Below are positions 37,750 to 47,548 of a stretch of DNA of 64,000 nt, piece after piece. Both the position numbers and the translations under genes were made by a program. The notes beneath the pieces are model-generated. The model made no database searches and was not told where the DNA came from. It was given only the letters and a program-made list of their open reading frames with translations. How positions within the stretch are numbered: position 1 is the first letter of the stretch; each line of letters begins with the position of its first letter. The stretch is taken from contig NZ_LT607410.1 in the NCBI RefSeq assembly GCF_900091515.1, positions 2,232,001-2,296,000 of the forward strand, written 5' to 3'. The DNA is from Micromonospora purpureochromogenes. GTDB lineage: Bacteria > Actinomycetota > Actinomycetes > Mycobacteriales > Micromonosporaceae.

Positions 37750-40700
37750 GTGCTGGTCATCCACGGGTTGTGGCTGGTCGGCGTCGGTCTCGCCGTCTGG
37801 GCGGAGGACAGCGCCGCGCCGGCCCGGGCGCCGCGCCGGCCCGGCCGGGCCCCGCGCGAGCGCGCCCACCCGTTCGCCACCGGCCACGCCACGCTCGCCG
37901 CCGCGCTGGGCGACGTCCCGGCCGGGGCCGGCTCGCTGCCGCTAACCCTGCCCACCCGGGGCGGTTCCCCGCTGGACTCGCCCGAGCTGGTGCGGACCGC
38001 CGTCGCCGAACCGGTCCGCGGCCCGGTCACCCTGGCCCGGTGGCGGGTGCCCGTCCTGACGTACGCCCCGGACGAGGCGCTGACCCTGCTGGGCGCACTC
38101 GACGCCGCCGGCGCGGTGCCGGGCGCCACCCTGCGCCACCTCGCCCAGCTGGCCGAGTTCGCGGTCGACCTGGTGTCCCGCGGGCGGCTGCTGCCCGGGC
38201 TGGCCGAGCCCGCCCCGGACGAGGGCGGCGCGGTGGCGGTGGCCCGGGCGCTCTGGCGGCCACTGCTCACCGGCACCGACGCCGGCTGGGCCCGCTCGCT
38301 CGCGCTGGCCCTGCCCCCGGCCGCCCGGTCCGCCGCGTCGGGCGGTGCGGGGCCGGCCGATCCGGGGCCGGGCGCGCTGGTCGCCGACGCGCTGGACGCG
38401 CTGACCGATGCCGCCGCCCGGGTCGCGCTGGCCGAGACCGACCTGGCCCGGGGCGGGCGCCGCGACGGGGTGGTCGCCGGCTGGCTGACCGCGCTGTCCG
38501 GGCCGGACCGGGAGTTCACCGCCGACCCCGCCGCGGTGGCCACCCTCCGCGCCGAGCTGGACGACTGGCAGCGCGACGCCGCCGGCGGGGCGGTACGAGC
38601 CAGCTTCCGGCTGGTCGAGCCGCCGGCCGACGAGATCGTCGAACCGCTGGTGGTGGTGCCGGCCGACCCGGCCACGGTGGTCCGGCCCGCCGGCCGTTGG
38701 CGGGTCGAGTTCGGCCTCCAGGCCGCCGACGAGCCGAGCCTGCACGTCGACGCCGCCCAGGTCTGGCGCGCGCCGGAGACCGTACCCGCGCTCGCCGGCC
38801 GCCGCGACGACCCGCAGGAGACCCTCCTGGCCGAGCTGGGCCGGGCCGGCCGGCTCTGGCCCGCGCTGGACGCCGCGCTGCGCACCCCGGCCCCGGAGGA
38901 ACTGGAGCTGGACGCCGAGGGCGCGCACCGGTTCCTGCGCGACGGCGCACCGGTGCTGCACGCCGCCGGCTTCGGGGTGCTGCTGCCCTCCTGGTGGCAG
39001 CGGCCGTCGACCCGACTCGGCGCCCGGTTGCAGGCCCGGAGCCGTACCGCCCCGGGCACCGTCGCCGGCGCCGCCGGCGGGCTCGGGCTGGACGCCCTGG
39101 TCGACTACCGGTGGGAGGTGGCGCTCGGCGACGAGACGCTGGACGCCGACGAGCTGGCCGCGCTGGCCGCGCTGAAGACCCCGCTGGTGCGGCTGCGCGG
39201 CCGGTGGGTGGAGCTGGACCCGAAGCGGCTCGCCGCGGGGCTGCGGCTGCTGCGGTCCTCCGGCGAGCTGACCGTCGCCGACCTGCTCCGGCTCGGCCTG
39301 TCCGGGGCCGACCGGCCCGAGGCGCTGCCGGTGCTGGAGGTGACCGCCGACGGGCCGCTGGGCGACCTGCTCGCCGGGGAGGCCGAACGGCGGCTCACCC
39401 CGCTCGACCCGCCGCCGGGCTTCAAGGGCACCCTGCGTCCGTACCAGCGGCGGGGGCTGGCCTGGCTGGCCTTCCTCCAGTCGCTCGGGCTCGGCGGGGT
39501 GCTCGCCGACGACATGGGGCTGGGCAAGACGGTGCAGCTGCTGGCCCTGCTCGCCGGGGACCCGCCGGCGGCCGGGCCGACCCTGCTGGTCTGCCCGATG
39601 TCGCTGGTCGGTAACTGGCAGCGGGAAGCGGCGAAGTTCACCCCCGGGCTGCGCGTGCACGTGCACCACGGCGCGGACCGGGCGCGCGGCGCGGAGTTCA
39701 CCGAGGCGGTGCACGCCGCCGACCTGGTGGTGACCACCTACTCGGTGGCGGCCCGGGACGCCGTCGCGCTCGCCTCCATCGGCTGGCACCGGGTGGTGGT
39801 GGACGAGGCGCAGGCGATCAAGAACGCCTCGACCCGGCAGGCCGAGGCGGTCCGGTCGCTGCCCGCGCGGCACCGGGTCGCGGTCACCGGTACGCCCGTG
39901 GAGAACCGGCTGGCCGACCTCTGGTCGATCATGCAGTTCGCCAACCCGGGGCTGCTCGGCCCGGCCGCCAGCTTCAGGAAGGCGTACGCGGTGCCGATCG
40001 AGCGGCACTCCGACGCCGAGGTCGCCGCCCGGCTGCGCCGGATGACCGGCCCGTTCGTGCTGCGCCGGCTCAAGACCGACTCCTCGATCATCTCCGACCT
40101 GCCGGAGAAGCTGGAGATGGAGGTGCTCTGCAACCTCACCGCGGAGCAGGCGTCGCTCTACCGGGCCATCGTGGACGACATGCTGGCGAAGATCGAGTCC
40201 AGCGACGGGATGGAGCGGCGTGGCCTGGTGCTGGCCACCATGACCCGACTCAAGCAGGTCTGCAACCACCCGGCGCAGCTGCTGCGCGACGGCTCGGCCC
40301 TGCCCGGTCGCTCCGGCAAGCTGGAACGGCTGGAGGAGATCCTCGACGAGGTGCTCGCGGCGGGGGAGAAGGCCCTGCTCTTCACCCAGTACGCCGAGTT
40401 CGGCGGAATGCTGCGCGGGCACCTGTCGGCCCGGTTCGGCCGCGAGGTGCTCTTCCTGCACGGCGGGGTCGGCAAGGCGGACCGGGACACGATGGTGACC
40501 CGGTTCCAGTCGCCGGACGGCCCGGCGATCTTCGTGCTGTCGCTCAAGGCCGGCGGCACCGGGCTGACCCTGACCGCCGCCAACCACGTCGTCCACGTCG
40601 ACCGGTGGTGGAACCCGGCGGTGGAGGACCAGGCCACCGACCGGGCGTTCCGGATCGGTCAGCGTCGCCGGGTCCAGGTACGCAAGTTCGTCTGCGCCGG

Positions 40701-40851
40701 CACGGTGGAGGAGAAGGTGGCCGCGATGATCGCCGACAAGCGCAGCCTGGCCGCCTCGGTGGTGGGCAGCGGCGAGCAGTGGGTCACCGAGCTGTCCACC
40801 GCCCAGCTGCGCGAGCTGTTCACGCTGGAGGCCGGGGCGGTGGTCGAGTGA
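37750..40851 (+). CDS. SNF2-family DEAD/DEAH-type helicase
   Basis: This 1033-aa protein has a long N-terminal region of unknown fold (about 1-540). A SNF2 ATPase core follows, with Walker A DDMGLGKTVQ, Walker B VVVDEAQAIKN and the SAT-like TGTPVENRL. The C-lobe has VFVLSLKAGGTGL-type motif V and AFRIGQRRRVQVRKF motif VI. Bacterial SNF2 proteins translocate on double-stranded DNA. The gene overlaps the SWIM gene by 4 bases (GTGA), a pairing common in actinobacteria. The start is a GTG; no good upstream alternative exists. Confidence 0.92.
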   Translation: MLVIHGLWLVGVGLAVWAEDSAAPARAPRRPGRAPRERAHPFATGHATLAAALGDVPAGAGSLPLTLPTRGGSPLDSPELVRTAVAEPVRGPVTLARWRVPVLTYAPDEALTLLGALDAAGAVPGATLRHLAQLAEFAVDLVSRGRLLPGLAEPAPDEGGAVAVARALWRPLLTGTDAGWARSLALALPPAARSAASGGAGPADPGPGALVADALDALTDAAARVALAETDLARGGRRDGVVAGWLTALSGPDREFTADPAAVATLRAELDDWQRDAAGGAVRASFRLVEPPADEIVEPLVVVPADPATVVRPAGRWRVEFGLQAADEPSLHVDAAQVWRAPETVPALAGRRDDPQETLLAELGRAGRLWPALDAALRTPAPEELELDAEGAHRFLRDGAPVLHAAGFGVLLPSWWQRPSTRLGARLQARSRTAPGTVAGAAGGLGLDALVDYRWEVALGDETLDADELAALAALKTPLVRLRGRWVELDPKRLAAGLRLLRSSGELTVADLLRLGLSGADRPEALPVLEVTADGPLGDLLAGEAERRLTPLDPPPGFKGTLRPYQRRGLAWLAFLQSLGLGGVLADDMGLGKTVQLLALLAGDPPAAGPTLLVCPMSLVGNWQREAAKFTPGLRVHVHHGADRARGAEFTEAVHAADLVVTTYSVAARDAVALASIGWHRVVVDEAQAIKNASTRQAEAVRSLPARHRVAVTGTPVENRLADLWSIMQFANPGLLGPAASFRKAYAVPIERHSDAEVAARLRRMTGPFVLRRLKTDSSIISDLPEKLEMEVLCNLTAEQASLYRAIVDDMLAKIESSDGMERRGLVLATMTRLKQVCNHPAQLLRDGSALPGRSGKLERLEEILDEVLAAGEKALLFTQYAEFGGMLRGHLSARFGREVLFLHGGVGKADRDTMVTRFQSPDGPAIFVLSLKAGGTGLTLTAANHVVHVDRWWNPAVEDQATDRAFRIGQRRRVQVRKFVCAGTVEEKVAAMIADKRSLAASVVGSGEQWVTELSTAQLRELFTLEAGAVVE

Positions 40852-41858
40852 CCGGCCCTGACCGCACACCACCGACCGGCGACCCGGCGCCCGACGGCGA
40901 TCCGGGTGCGGCCGGCCGGTTCGCCGACTTCGGCCCGCCCCGGCGGGTCGACGGCGGGCTGAAGGCGCGCAGCACCCGGGGCGCGATCGGCGTCTCCTGG
41001 TGGTCGCTGCGCTTCCTGGAGGTGCTGGAGTCGTTCGCCCTCGGCACCCGGCTGACCCGCGGCCGGTCGTACGCCCGCCGGGGCCAGGTGCTGCGGCTCG
41101 ACGTGACGCCCGGCCGGGTCGAGGCCACCGTGCAGGGCTCCCGGGCCGAGCCGTACCGGGTCCGCATCGAGCTGCCGGTGTTCCCGGCGGCGCTCTGGGA
41201 GCGGGTCGAGCGGGACCTCGCCGCGCAGGCCTTCTTCAGCGCCCGGCTGCTCGCCGGTGACCTTCCGGCGGAGCTGGAGGAGGTGTTCGCCGACGCCGGC
41301 GCCCCGCTCTTCCCGAGCGGGGTGGCGGAGCTGACCCAGCGGTGCAGCTGCCCGGACTTCGCGGTGCCGTGCAAGCACCTGGCGGCGACTTTCTACCTGC
41401 TCGCCGAGGCGTTCGACGCGGACCCGTTCCAGCTGCTGCACTGGCGCGGCCGTGGCCGGGTCGAGCTGCTGGACCGGCTGCGTGCCCTGCGCGCCGGCAC
41501 GACCGACCCCGCCGGCGCCACCGATCCCGCCGGCGAGACAGACCCCGCCGGTACGCCGGGACCGTCCGGTCCGGACACCGGCGCGCCCGACGCGCCCGTC
41601 GCCGGCTCGACTCCCGGGGCGGAACCGGTCCCGGCCGCCGGGGCGGCCCGGGTGCTCGCCGGGCTGCCCGCGATCCCGCTGGACGAGGCGGTGGACCGGT
41701 TCTGGCTGCCGCCGGTGCCGCTGCCGGACCGGCCGCCCACCCTGGCGACCGGCCCCGAGCTGCTGCTGCGGCAGCTCGGCGCGCCCGCACCCGCCATCGG
41801 CGGCCCGGGTCTGCTGGAGCGGCTGCGCCGGGCGTACCGGACCTTCGGCCGGTCCTGA
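40848..41858 (+). CDS. SWIM zinc-finger protein
   Basis: This 336-aa protein is the partner of the SNF2 helicase. The SWIM motif CSCPDFAVPCKH (C-x-C...C-x-H) lies at about residues 165-176. An N-terminal domain with GVSWWSLRFLEVLES precedes it. A variable linker with TDPAG repeats (about residues 220-240) separates it from the C-terminal end. SWIM fingers bind DNA or proteins. Start codon GTG overlaps the helicase stop. Confidence 0.88.
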   Translation: MTGPDRTPPTGDPAPDGDPGAAGRFADFGPPRRVDGGLKARSTRGAIGVSWWSLRFLEVLESFALGTRLTRGRSYARRGQVLRLDVTPGRVEATVQGSRAEPYRVRIELPVFPAALWERVERDLAAQAFFSARLLAGDLPAELEEVFADAGAPLFPSGVAELTQRCSCPDFAVPCKHLAATFYLLAEAFDADPFQLLHWRGRGRVELLDRLRALRAGTTDPAGATDPAGETDPAGTPGPSGPDTGAPDAPVAGSTPGAEPVPAAGAARVLAGLPAIPLDEAVDRFWLPPVPLPDRPPTLATGPELLLRQLGAPAPAIGGPGLLERLRRAYRTFGRS

Positions 41859-41875
41859 CCCCGTTGCCCGCGGCG

Positions 41876-41922
41876 GATCGTGGACAGTCGCCGTCCGCTG
41901 TGGACGCCGACCGTCCACGATC
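41876..41922. terminator. Long inverted repeat between SWIM and DUF3040 genes
   Basis: Arms 41876-41890 and 41908-41922 pair over 15 bp with one mismatch around a 17-nt spacer. It lies between converging genes, 17 nt after the SWIM stop and 48 nt beyond the DUF3040 stop. Confidence 0.65.
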
Positions 41923-41970
41923 TCGATCCGGGCGACGTGGCGCCGGTGCCGGGCCGTGGTGGCCGGCGGG

Positions 41971-42228
41971 TCATAGCCAGCGGCGGCGGAAGCGCCACAT
42001 CAGGGCGGCGTTGGCCGTCAGTACGACGGCGCAGATCGCCCCGGCCATGCGTCCGGCCAGTACGGTCATCGCCGGCAGTGACGCCCAGAGCACGATCGTC
42101 AGGATCATCAGCCAGCGCCCGCGTCGGGCTCGCGCCCGATGGTCGAGTCTCGCGAAGAACTTCGGGTCGCTCTCCCGGAGCTGCCGGGTGATCTGTTCGA
42201 ATCTGCGCTGATCCTCTTTGCTGAGCAT
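41971..42228 (-). CDS. DUF3040 family membrane protein
   Basis: This 85-aa protein begins MLSKEDQRRFEQITRQL and has two membrane helices (about residues 38-58 and 60-78) and a basic end, the pattern of actinobacterial DUF3040. Function is unknown. It is divergent from the DUF1800 operon across a 452-base gap. Confidence 0.75.
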   Translation of the reverse strand: MLSKEDQRRFEQITRQLRESDPKFFARLDHRARARRGRWLMILTIVLWASLPAMTVLAGRMAGAICAVVLTANAALMWRFRRRWL

Positions 42229-42680
42229 GGCGATGCCTTCCCCTCACGGCTTCAGCGGTCCGGCGGCTTACCCGCTGTTGCGGCGGCTCACGCCCTTCCG
42301 CTGCTGCCACTTTGCGCCGCGGCCGGGGTGGCGGGGACGCGGGTCAGGAACGGCTCAGCGCGGGCTTATCCCTCCCTTAAGTTTCGCTGTGCCCGTGAAC
42401 GCCGCTAAAAGCGTCGCGTGGGCCGAAAACGTTACGTCCGGGCTCTGGGGGACCGAGTCGCCCCTGCTCCGGACATCGGTGCCCGGCAGGGCGGAAACCG
42501 GGCCGCCGGAGGGCCCGCTGAGCGGTGTCTTAAGTGCCGTCCGGAGCCGCTGGTGAGCGCCTTGAAGGCCCCCGACCCCTTGGTTACCTTCCGTAGCAAC
42601 CCCCTCAGGCAACAGTCGCCGCACCTCCGCCCCGCTCCGGTCGCAGCGTGTCGGCGCCTTGAAGAAATCGGGATTGGTGC
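42229..42680. other. 452-base gap before the redox operon
   Basis: No gene is evident. The base composition is less GC-rich than the flanks. Two CTTAAG palindromes (42376-42381 and 42529-42534) and AT-rich patches suggest promoter and regulator sites for both the DUF3040 gene and the DUF1800 operon. I could not assign a -35/-10 pair. Confidence 0.4.
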
Positions 42681-44738
42681 ATGGCCGACCAGAATGTGCC
42701 ACCGCGCGGACCGTGGGAAGACCGCGGCTGGACCCCTGGACTACACCCCACCCCGGACGGATACCGCCACGTCCACCGCTCGACGCCGTACGCCGTGCAG
42801 TACCAGGGCCAGGTCGACCCCGGCCAGCCGCACGCCGGGTACGCCACCCAGCCGGCGCCCAGCGGCCCGCAGTGGGTCGGCCCGGAGGGCCTGGGCCGGC
42901 AGTCGTTCCACCAGCCGGCCGGCACCGGACTGCCCCAACTGGACGACGGCGACGAGCCCGGCCGCCGGGTCGGCCGGCGGCGCGCCCTGGCCGCGATCGG
43001 CGGCACCGCCGCCGTGGTCGCCGGCGGCGCCGCCCTCGCGATGAACTCGTCGGTGCGCGGCTTCTTCGGCGGCGACGACCGGGTGGCGGGCGACGCCACC
43101 GGCACCACGGTCACCGACGGCACCGCCGCCCGTCCCAGCGGGCAGCAGGCGAGCACGGTGCGCACCTACACCGAGCAGAACGAGAGCTACATGGGCTCCC
43201 GGGCCGGGGCCGCGCTGAAGAAGAACTCCCCCACCGGCGGGCGGACCTTCTCCGGCCCGGCCGCCGCCGCGGCGGAGACCCCGGTGACGGTGAAGACGGT
43301 GCTGGCCAAGGACCCGGTACGGCACCTCGCCAGCCGGGCCACCTTCGGCGCCTCGCCCAAGACGCTCGCCGACATCCGCCGGATGGGCGTCGACGGCTGG
43401 ATCCGCTGGCAGCTCGACCCGGAGAAGATCGCGCCGAGCCCGGCCGAGCTGAAGCTGGCCGAGCTGCCCAGCCTCAAGCTGAGCCCGGTGCAGCTGCGCG
43501 AGCAGCGCGACCAGCTGAACGACAAGGGTGTGCAGCCGGAGAAGGAGATGGTGGACGCCACCATCGCCCGCCAGATCTGGTCCGAGCGGCAGCTCTTCGA
43601 GGTGATGGTCGACTTCTGGAACGACTTCCTGCACGTCGCCGCCGACTTCGACGGCGGCGAGGTCTACCGCAACTCGTTCGACCGGGACGTCGTGCGGGCC
43701 AACGCGCTGGGCAGCTACCCGGACATGCTGGTCGCCGCGAACAAGCACCCCGCCCTGCTGCTCTACCTGAGCCAGAACGACTCCCGCAAGGACGCCATCA
43801 ACGAGAACCTGGCCCGGGAGAACCTCGAGCTGTACTCGGTCGGCGTCGACGGCGGCTACACCGAGAAGGACGTGCGGCAGGCGGCCATGCTCCAGACCGG
43901 CCGCGGCGTCCAGGACGGCAGGTACGTCTTCCGCGCCGACCAGCACTACCTCGGCAAGGTCAAGATCCTCGGCTTCAGCCACGCCAACGCCTCGGCGGAC
44001 CCGAAGAAGGCCGACGCGGTCATCGACTCGTACCTCCGCTACCTCGCGCTGCACCCGTCGACCGCCCAGTACGTGGCGCGCAGCCTCGCCACCCGGTTCG
44101 TCTCGGACACCCCGCCGAAGTCCCTGGTGGACCGGTTGGCCAAGACGTACACGGTCAACAAGGGCATGGTGAAGCCGCTGCTGATGACGCTCTTCAGCTC
44201 CTCGGAGTTCTGGGCGGCGGTGGGGCAGAAGGTGCGTCGGCCGATGGAGTACCTGATCGCCACCTACCGGACCCTCAACGTCCGGCCGGAGGCGTCGCGG
44301 GGCTTCAAGTCCGACGGCGGGCGCCCGGCGTTCGCCCGCGGGCTGCGCCAGGTCCACGACAAGCTGCGCGAGCTCGGCCAGTACCCGATGGGCCAGCCCA
44401 CGCCGGACGGCTACCCGGACGTCTACGTCGCCTGGACCTCGGCCGGCACCATGGTCAACGGCTGGAACGAGGCCGCCGACCTGCTCAACGGCTACCGCAC
44501 CGAGTTCACCTACACCGGCGCGGAGAACCTGGTGGCGAAGCCGCCGGCGACCGCCGGGGCGTACGTGGACGCGCTCGCCCAGCGGCTGGTGCACCAGAAG
44601 CTGAGCGCCAAGGAGAAGGCGCTGATCCTCGGTGTCGCCGGCGTGCCGGCCGGCGCCAAGGTCGACGCGACGTTCAACGGGGCCGTCACCGCCGTCGCGC
44701 GGGCGATCCTCGCTTCCCCCCAGCACCACCTCCGGTGA
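42681..44738 (+). CDS. DUF1800 family protein, Tat-type export
   Basis: This 685-aa protein matches DUF1800: HLASRATFGASPKTLADIRRMGVDGWIRWQLDP, the FWNDFLHV stretch, and RENLARENLELYSVGVDGGY. An unusually long N-terminal segment (about 90 residues, Pro/Gly-rich) precedes a twin-arginine-like signal (GRRRALAAIGG and an Ala/Gly core), so it is probably exported folded. The enzymatic role of DUF1800 is unknown. It is commonly paired with DUF1501, which follows here after 8 nt. It is first of a five-gene operon with flavin redox genes. Confidence 0.85.
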   Translation: MADQNVPPRGPWEDRGWTPGLHPTPDGYRHVHRSTPYAVQYQGQVDPGQPHAGYATQPAPSGPQWVGPEGLGRQSFHQPAGTGLPQLDDGDEPGRRVGRRRALAAIGGTAAVVAGGAALAMNSSVRGFFGGDDRVAGDATGTTVTDGTAARPSGQQASTVRTYTEQNESYMGSRAGAALKKNSPTGGRTFSGPAAAAAETPVTVKTVLAKDPVRHLASRATFGASPKTLADIRRMGVDGWIRWQLDPEKIAPSPAELKLAELPSLKLSPVQLREQRDQLNDKGVQPEKEMVDATIARQIWSERQLFEVMVDFWNDFLHVAADFDGGEVYRNSFDRDVVRANALGSYPDMLVAANKHPALLLYLSQNDSRKDAINENLARENLELYSVGVDGGYTEKDVRQAAMLQTGRGVQDGRYVFRADQHYLGKVKILGFSHANASADPKKADAVIDSYLRYLALHPSTAQYVARSLATRFVSDTPPKSLVDRLAKTYTVNKGMVKPLLMTLFSSSEFWAAVGQKVRRPMEYLIATYRTLNVRPEASRGFKSDGGRPAFARGLRQVHDKLRELGQYPMGQPTPDGYPDVYVAWTSAGTMVNGWNEAADLLNGYRTEFTYTGAENLVAKPPATAGAYVDALAQRLVHQKLSAKEKALILGVAGVPAGAKVDATFNGAVTAVARAILASPQHHLR

Positions 44739-44746
44739 GGCACCCG

Positions 44747-46123
44747 ATGGAGAAGACTGTGCACTCGTTCCCCCTGCACCCCGAATGCCCCGACGTGCGG
44801 CGGCTGGCCGACCACCCGGCCGAGGCGCTGCTGCGCGCCGAGGCGGACATCGTCGCCGCCGAGAGCGCCGCCGAGGCCGACCGCTACCGCCGGCTGGAGG
44901 ACCTGGAGGAGGCCCAGCAGGACGGGCGGGGGGTGACCCGGCGGACCTTCGTCGCCGGTGCCGCCGCCGCCACCGCGCTGGCCACCGCGCAGTTCGTCAC
45001 CACCTCGGCGTCGTTCGCGGCCACCAGGACCGGCACCCTGATCCACGTCTTCCTCTACGGCGGGCTGGACGGGCTCAGCCTGGTCGCGCCGGACAACGAC
45101 CCGGTGCTGGCCAGGGCCCGGCCCGACCTGCTGCTCGGCAACGACTCGCTGGCCCTGGGCCGCGGCTTCAAGCTGACCAGCGCGTTCCAGCCGCTGGAGC
45201 AGTGGCTCAAGGCCGGCCAGCTCGGCTTCATCCCGGCGGTCTCCGACGAGCGGCTGTCCCGCAGCCACTTCCAGGCCGCGGACGCCTGCAACCTGGGCGG
45301 CCTGCCCAACGAGACCGGCGGCCGGGGCTGGCTGGACAGCCTGGTCGACGCCCTGGGCAAGGGCACCGCGTTCCGCAGCGTCGGCATCGGCAGCACGCTG
45401 CCCCGGTCGCTGGTGGGCACCAACGGCGCGCTGTCGATCAACAATGTCGGCTCGCTGCGGCTCAACGGCGACGAGAAGTACCGGGCGGCCACCGAGAAGG
45501 CGATCCGGGGTTTGTTCACCGGGATCAACCACCCCGTCCAGGAGGCGGTGCTCGACGGCATGGGCGCGCTGGCCACGGCGCAGCGGCTGGCGGCCAAGCC
45601 GTACCAGCCGGCGGTCGGGGTGAAATACGAGGGCGTCGGGTCCGCGTTCCAGCAGCTCGCCCAGCTGATCAAGGGCGGGGCGAACGTCCGGGTGGCCACC
45701 GTCGGCATGGGTGGCTACGACACCCACGAGAACCAGGGCACCCGCGACGGTGGCCAGCTGCACCGGCGGCTCAACGAGCTGGCCACGGCGATGGCCGCGT
45801 TCTTCACCGACCTCGGTGACCGGGCCGCCGACGTCACCGTCATGGTGTCCAGTGAGTTCGGCCGCCGGGTCGCCTCCAACAGCGGCGGCACCGACCACGG
45901 CCACGGCGGGGTGGTCACCCTGCTCTCCGGGCGCAAGCTCGCCGGCTCGCTGCTGGGCACCTGGAACGGGTTGAACGATCTGGACAGCGGCGACGTACCC
46001 GAGTACAACAACATGTTCAACGTCTACGGAAGCGTGGCGCAGGGGCGGTTCGGCCTGACCAACGCCGAGGTGGACAAGATCTTCCCGAGGCAGAAATACA
46101 CCCCCATGAAGCTGTACGCGTGA
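44747..46123 (+). CDS. DUF1501 family protein, Tat-type export
   Basis: This 458-aa protein belongs to DUF1501, a branch of the alkaline phosphatase/sulfatase superfamily. A 65-residue N-terminal part precedes the Tat motif TRRTFVAGAAAA. The domain shows FLYGGLDGLSLVAP near its start and VMVSSEFGRRVASNSGGTDHGHGG near its end, the metal-type motif of the family. The chemistry is unknown. The ATG has a GTGAGG site upstream. Its stop overlaps the start of the reductase gene by 4 bases. Confidence 0.88.
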   Translation: MEKTVHSFPLHPECPDVRRLADHPAEALLRAEADIVAAESAAEADRYRRLEDLEEAQQDGRGVTRRTFVAGAAAATALATAQFVTTSASFAATRTGTLIHVFLYGGLDGLSLVAPDNDPVLARARPDLLLGNDSLALGRGFKLTSAFQPLEQWLKAGQLGFIPAVSDERLSRSHFQAADACNLGGLPNETGGRGWLDSLVDALGKGTAFRSVGIGSTLPRSLVGTNGALSINNVGSLRLNGDEKYRAATEKAIRGLFTGINHPVQEAVLDGMGALATAQRLAAKPYQPAVGVKYEGVGSAFQQLAQLIKGGANVRVATVGMGGYDTHENQGTRDGGQLHRRLNELATAMAAFFTDLGDRAADVTVMVSSEFGRRVASNSGGTDHGHGGVVTLLSGRKLAGSLLGTWNGLNDLDSGDVPEYNNMFNVYGSVAQGRFGLTNAEVDKIFPRQKYTPMKLYA

Positions 46124-47535
46124 CGTACCAGGACACGTACGCCGGCGGCCGCCGTACCGGGAGCTCGTCCCGGCACGGCGGCCGTTCGGCCGCCCCCGTA
46201 CCTCCGGCGCCGCCGCGGCGCGGGCCCGGCGGCCGACGGGCGGTGTCCGCGCTGTTCTGGCTCGGCCTGGTGGCCAGCGTGCTGCCCTGGTGGCTGGACA
46301 CCCCGGCCGGCGCGCTGGCCGACACCGGCGACGTGCTCACCGCCGCCGGGCGGATCACCGGCCTGGTCGCCGGCTACCTGCTGCTGGTGCAGGTGCTGAT
46401 GATGAGCCGCCTCGGCGTGCTGGAACGCTGGCTCGGCGGCGAGCGGATCTCCCGGCAGCACCGGGACGTCGGCGCCACCCTGCTGGTCGCGGTGCTCGCC
46501 CACATGTCGCTGCTGCTGGTGGCCTACGCCGAGGCCGACGAGCAGTCGGTGGTGGGCGAGGTGGGCGTGCTGCTGCGCGACTACGAGGACATGCTCTCCG
46601 CGTTCGCCGCCGCCGGCATCATGGTGCTGGTCGGCCTCACCGGCGTCCGGGCGATCCGCACCCTGCTGCCCTACGAGCTCTGGTACCACCTGCACCTGAC
46701 CAGCTACGCGGCCCTGCTGCTCGGCTTCGGCCACCAGTTCAGCAACGGCGCTCAGCTCTTCGAGCCCGGGCCGGTGCGCACCGGCTGGATCGCCGCCTAC
46801 CTGCTGGTGGTCGCCGCCCTGGTCTGGGGACGGCTGGTCGCCCCGCTGCGCTTCAACCTGCGCCACCGGCTCCAGGTGGCCGACGTGGTCGCCGAGACCC
46901 CGGACACCATCTCGATCTACCTCACCGGCGCGCGGCTCAACCAGATCGACATGCTCGGCGGACAGTACTTCCGCTGGCGGTTCCTCACCCGCGGCTGCTG
47001 GTGGCAGTCGCACCCGTTCTCGCTCTCCGCCGCGGCCAACGGCCGCTGGCTGCGGCTGACCGTCAAGGTGGTCGGCGCGCACACCGCCGACCTGCGCGAC
47101 CTCGACCCGGGCACCCGGGTCTGGGCGGAGGGACCGTCCGGTACCTTCACCGCCGCGCACCGCACCCGCGAGCGGGCCCTGCTGATCGCCGGCGGCAGCG
47201 GCATCGCCCCGCTGCGGGCGATGCTGGAGGAGTTGCCGCCCGGCACCGCGCTGATCTACCGCGCCCGCACCCCGGCCGACGTGCTGCTGCACCACGAGCT
47301 GGACTGGCTCGCCCAGGCCCGCCAGGTCTCCGTCTGGTACGTCATCGGCTCCCGCGACGACGCCGGCCCCCGGCAGGTGATGAACCCGGAGGGGCTGCGC
47401 CGGCTGGTGCCCGACGTGGCCCGCCGCGACGTCTACCTCTGCGGCCCGTCCGGACTGGTCGAGGAGTCGGTGCGGGTGCTGCGCGCCGCCGGCGTGCCGC
47501 GCCGGCAGATCCACCTCGCCACGTTCGAGCTGTAG
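46120..47535 (+). CDS. Ferric-reductase-like transmembrane flavocytochrome
   Basis: This 471-aa membrane protein would carry electrons from NAD(P)H through FAD and heme to the outer side. About six helices (residues 40-235) include candidate heme ligands in VLAHMSLLL and WYHLHLTSYAALLLGFGHQF. The C-terminal part is a ferredoxin-reductase domain: the FAD motif HPFSLSAA, the NAD loop IAGGSGIAPLRAML and the terminal DVYLCGPSGLVEESV. The GTG start overlaps the DUF1501 stop. An N-terminal Arg/Pro-rich cytoplasmic tail is present. Confidence 0.88.
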   Translation: MTYQDTYAGGRRTGSSSRHGGRSAAPVPPAPPRRGPGGRRAVSALFWLGLVASVLPWWLDTPAGALADTGDVLTAAGRITGLVAGYLLLVQVLMMSRLGVLERWLGGERISRQHRDVGATLLVAVLAHMSLLLVAYAEADEQSVVGEVGVLLRDYEDMLSAFAAAGIMVLVGLTGVRAIRTLLPYELWYHLHLTSYAALLLGFGHQFSNGAQLFEPGPVRTGWIAAYLLVVAALVWGRLVAPLRFNLRHRLQVADVVAETPDTISIYLTGARLNQIDMLGGQYFRWRFLTRGCWWQSHPFSLSAAANGRWLRLTVKVVGAHTADLRDLDPGTRVWAEGPSGTFTAAHRTRERALLIAGGSGIAPLRAMLEELPPGTALIYRARTPADVLLHHELDWLAQARQVSVWYVIGSRDDAGPRQVMNPEGLRRLVPDVARRDVYLCGPSGLVEESVRVLRAAGVPRRQIHLATFEL

Positions 47536-47548
47536 AGAGGCACCCGAC

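Noticed and set aside
37942..40872. 976-codon minus-strand frame opposite the SNF2 helicase
   Set aside because: Its composition is that of antisense sequence and the plus strand has all helicase motifs.
42355..42702. 115-codon minus-strand frame in the gap before DUF1800
   Set aside because: Weak codon bias, overlaps the DUF1800 start and lacks any domain.
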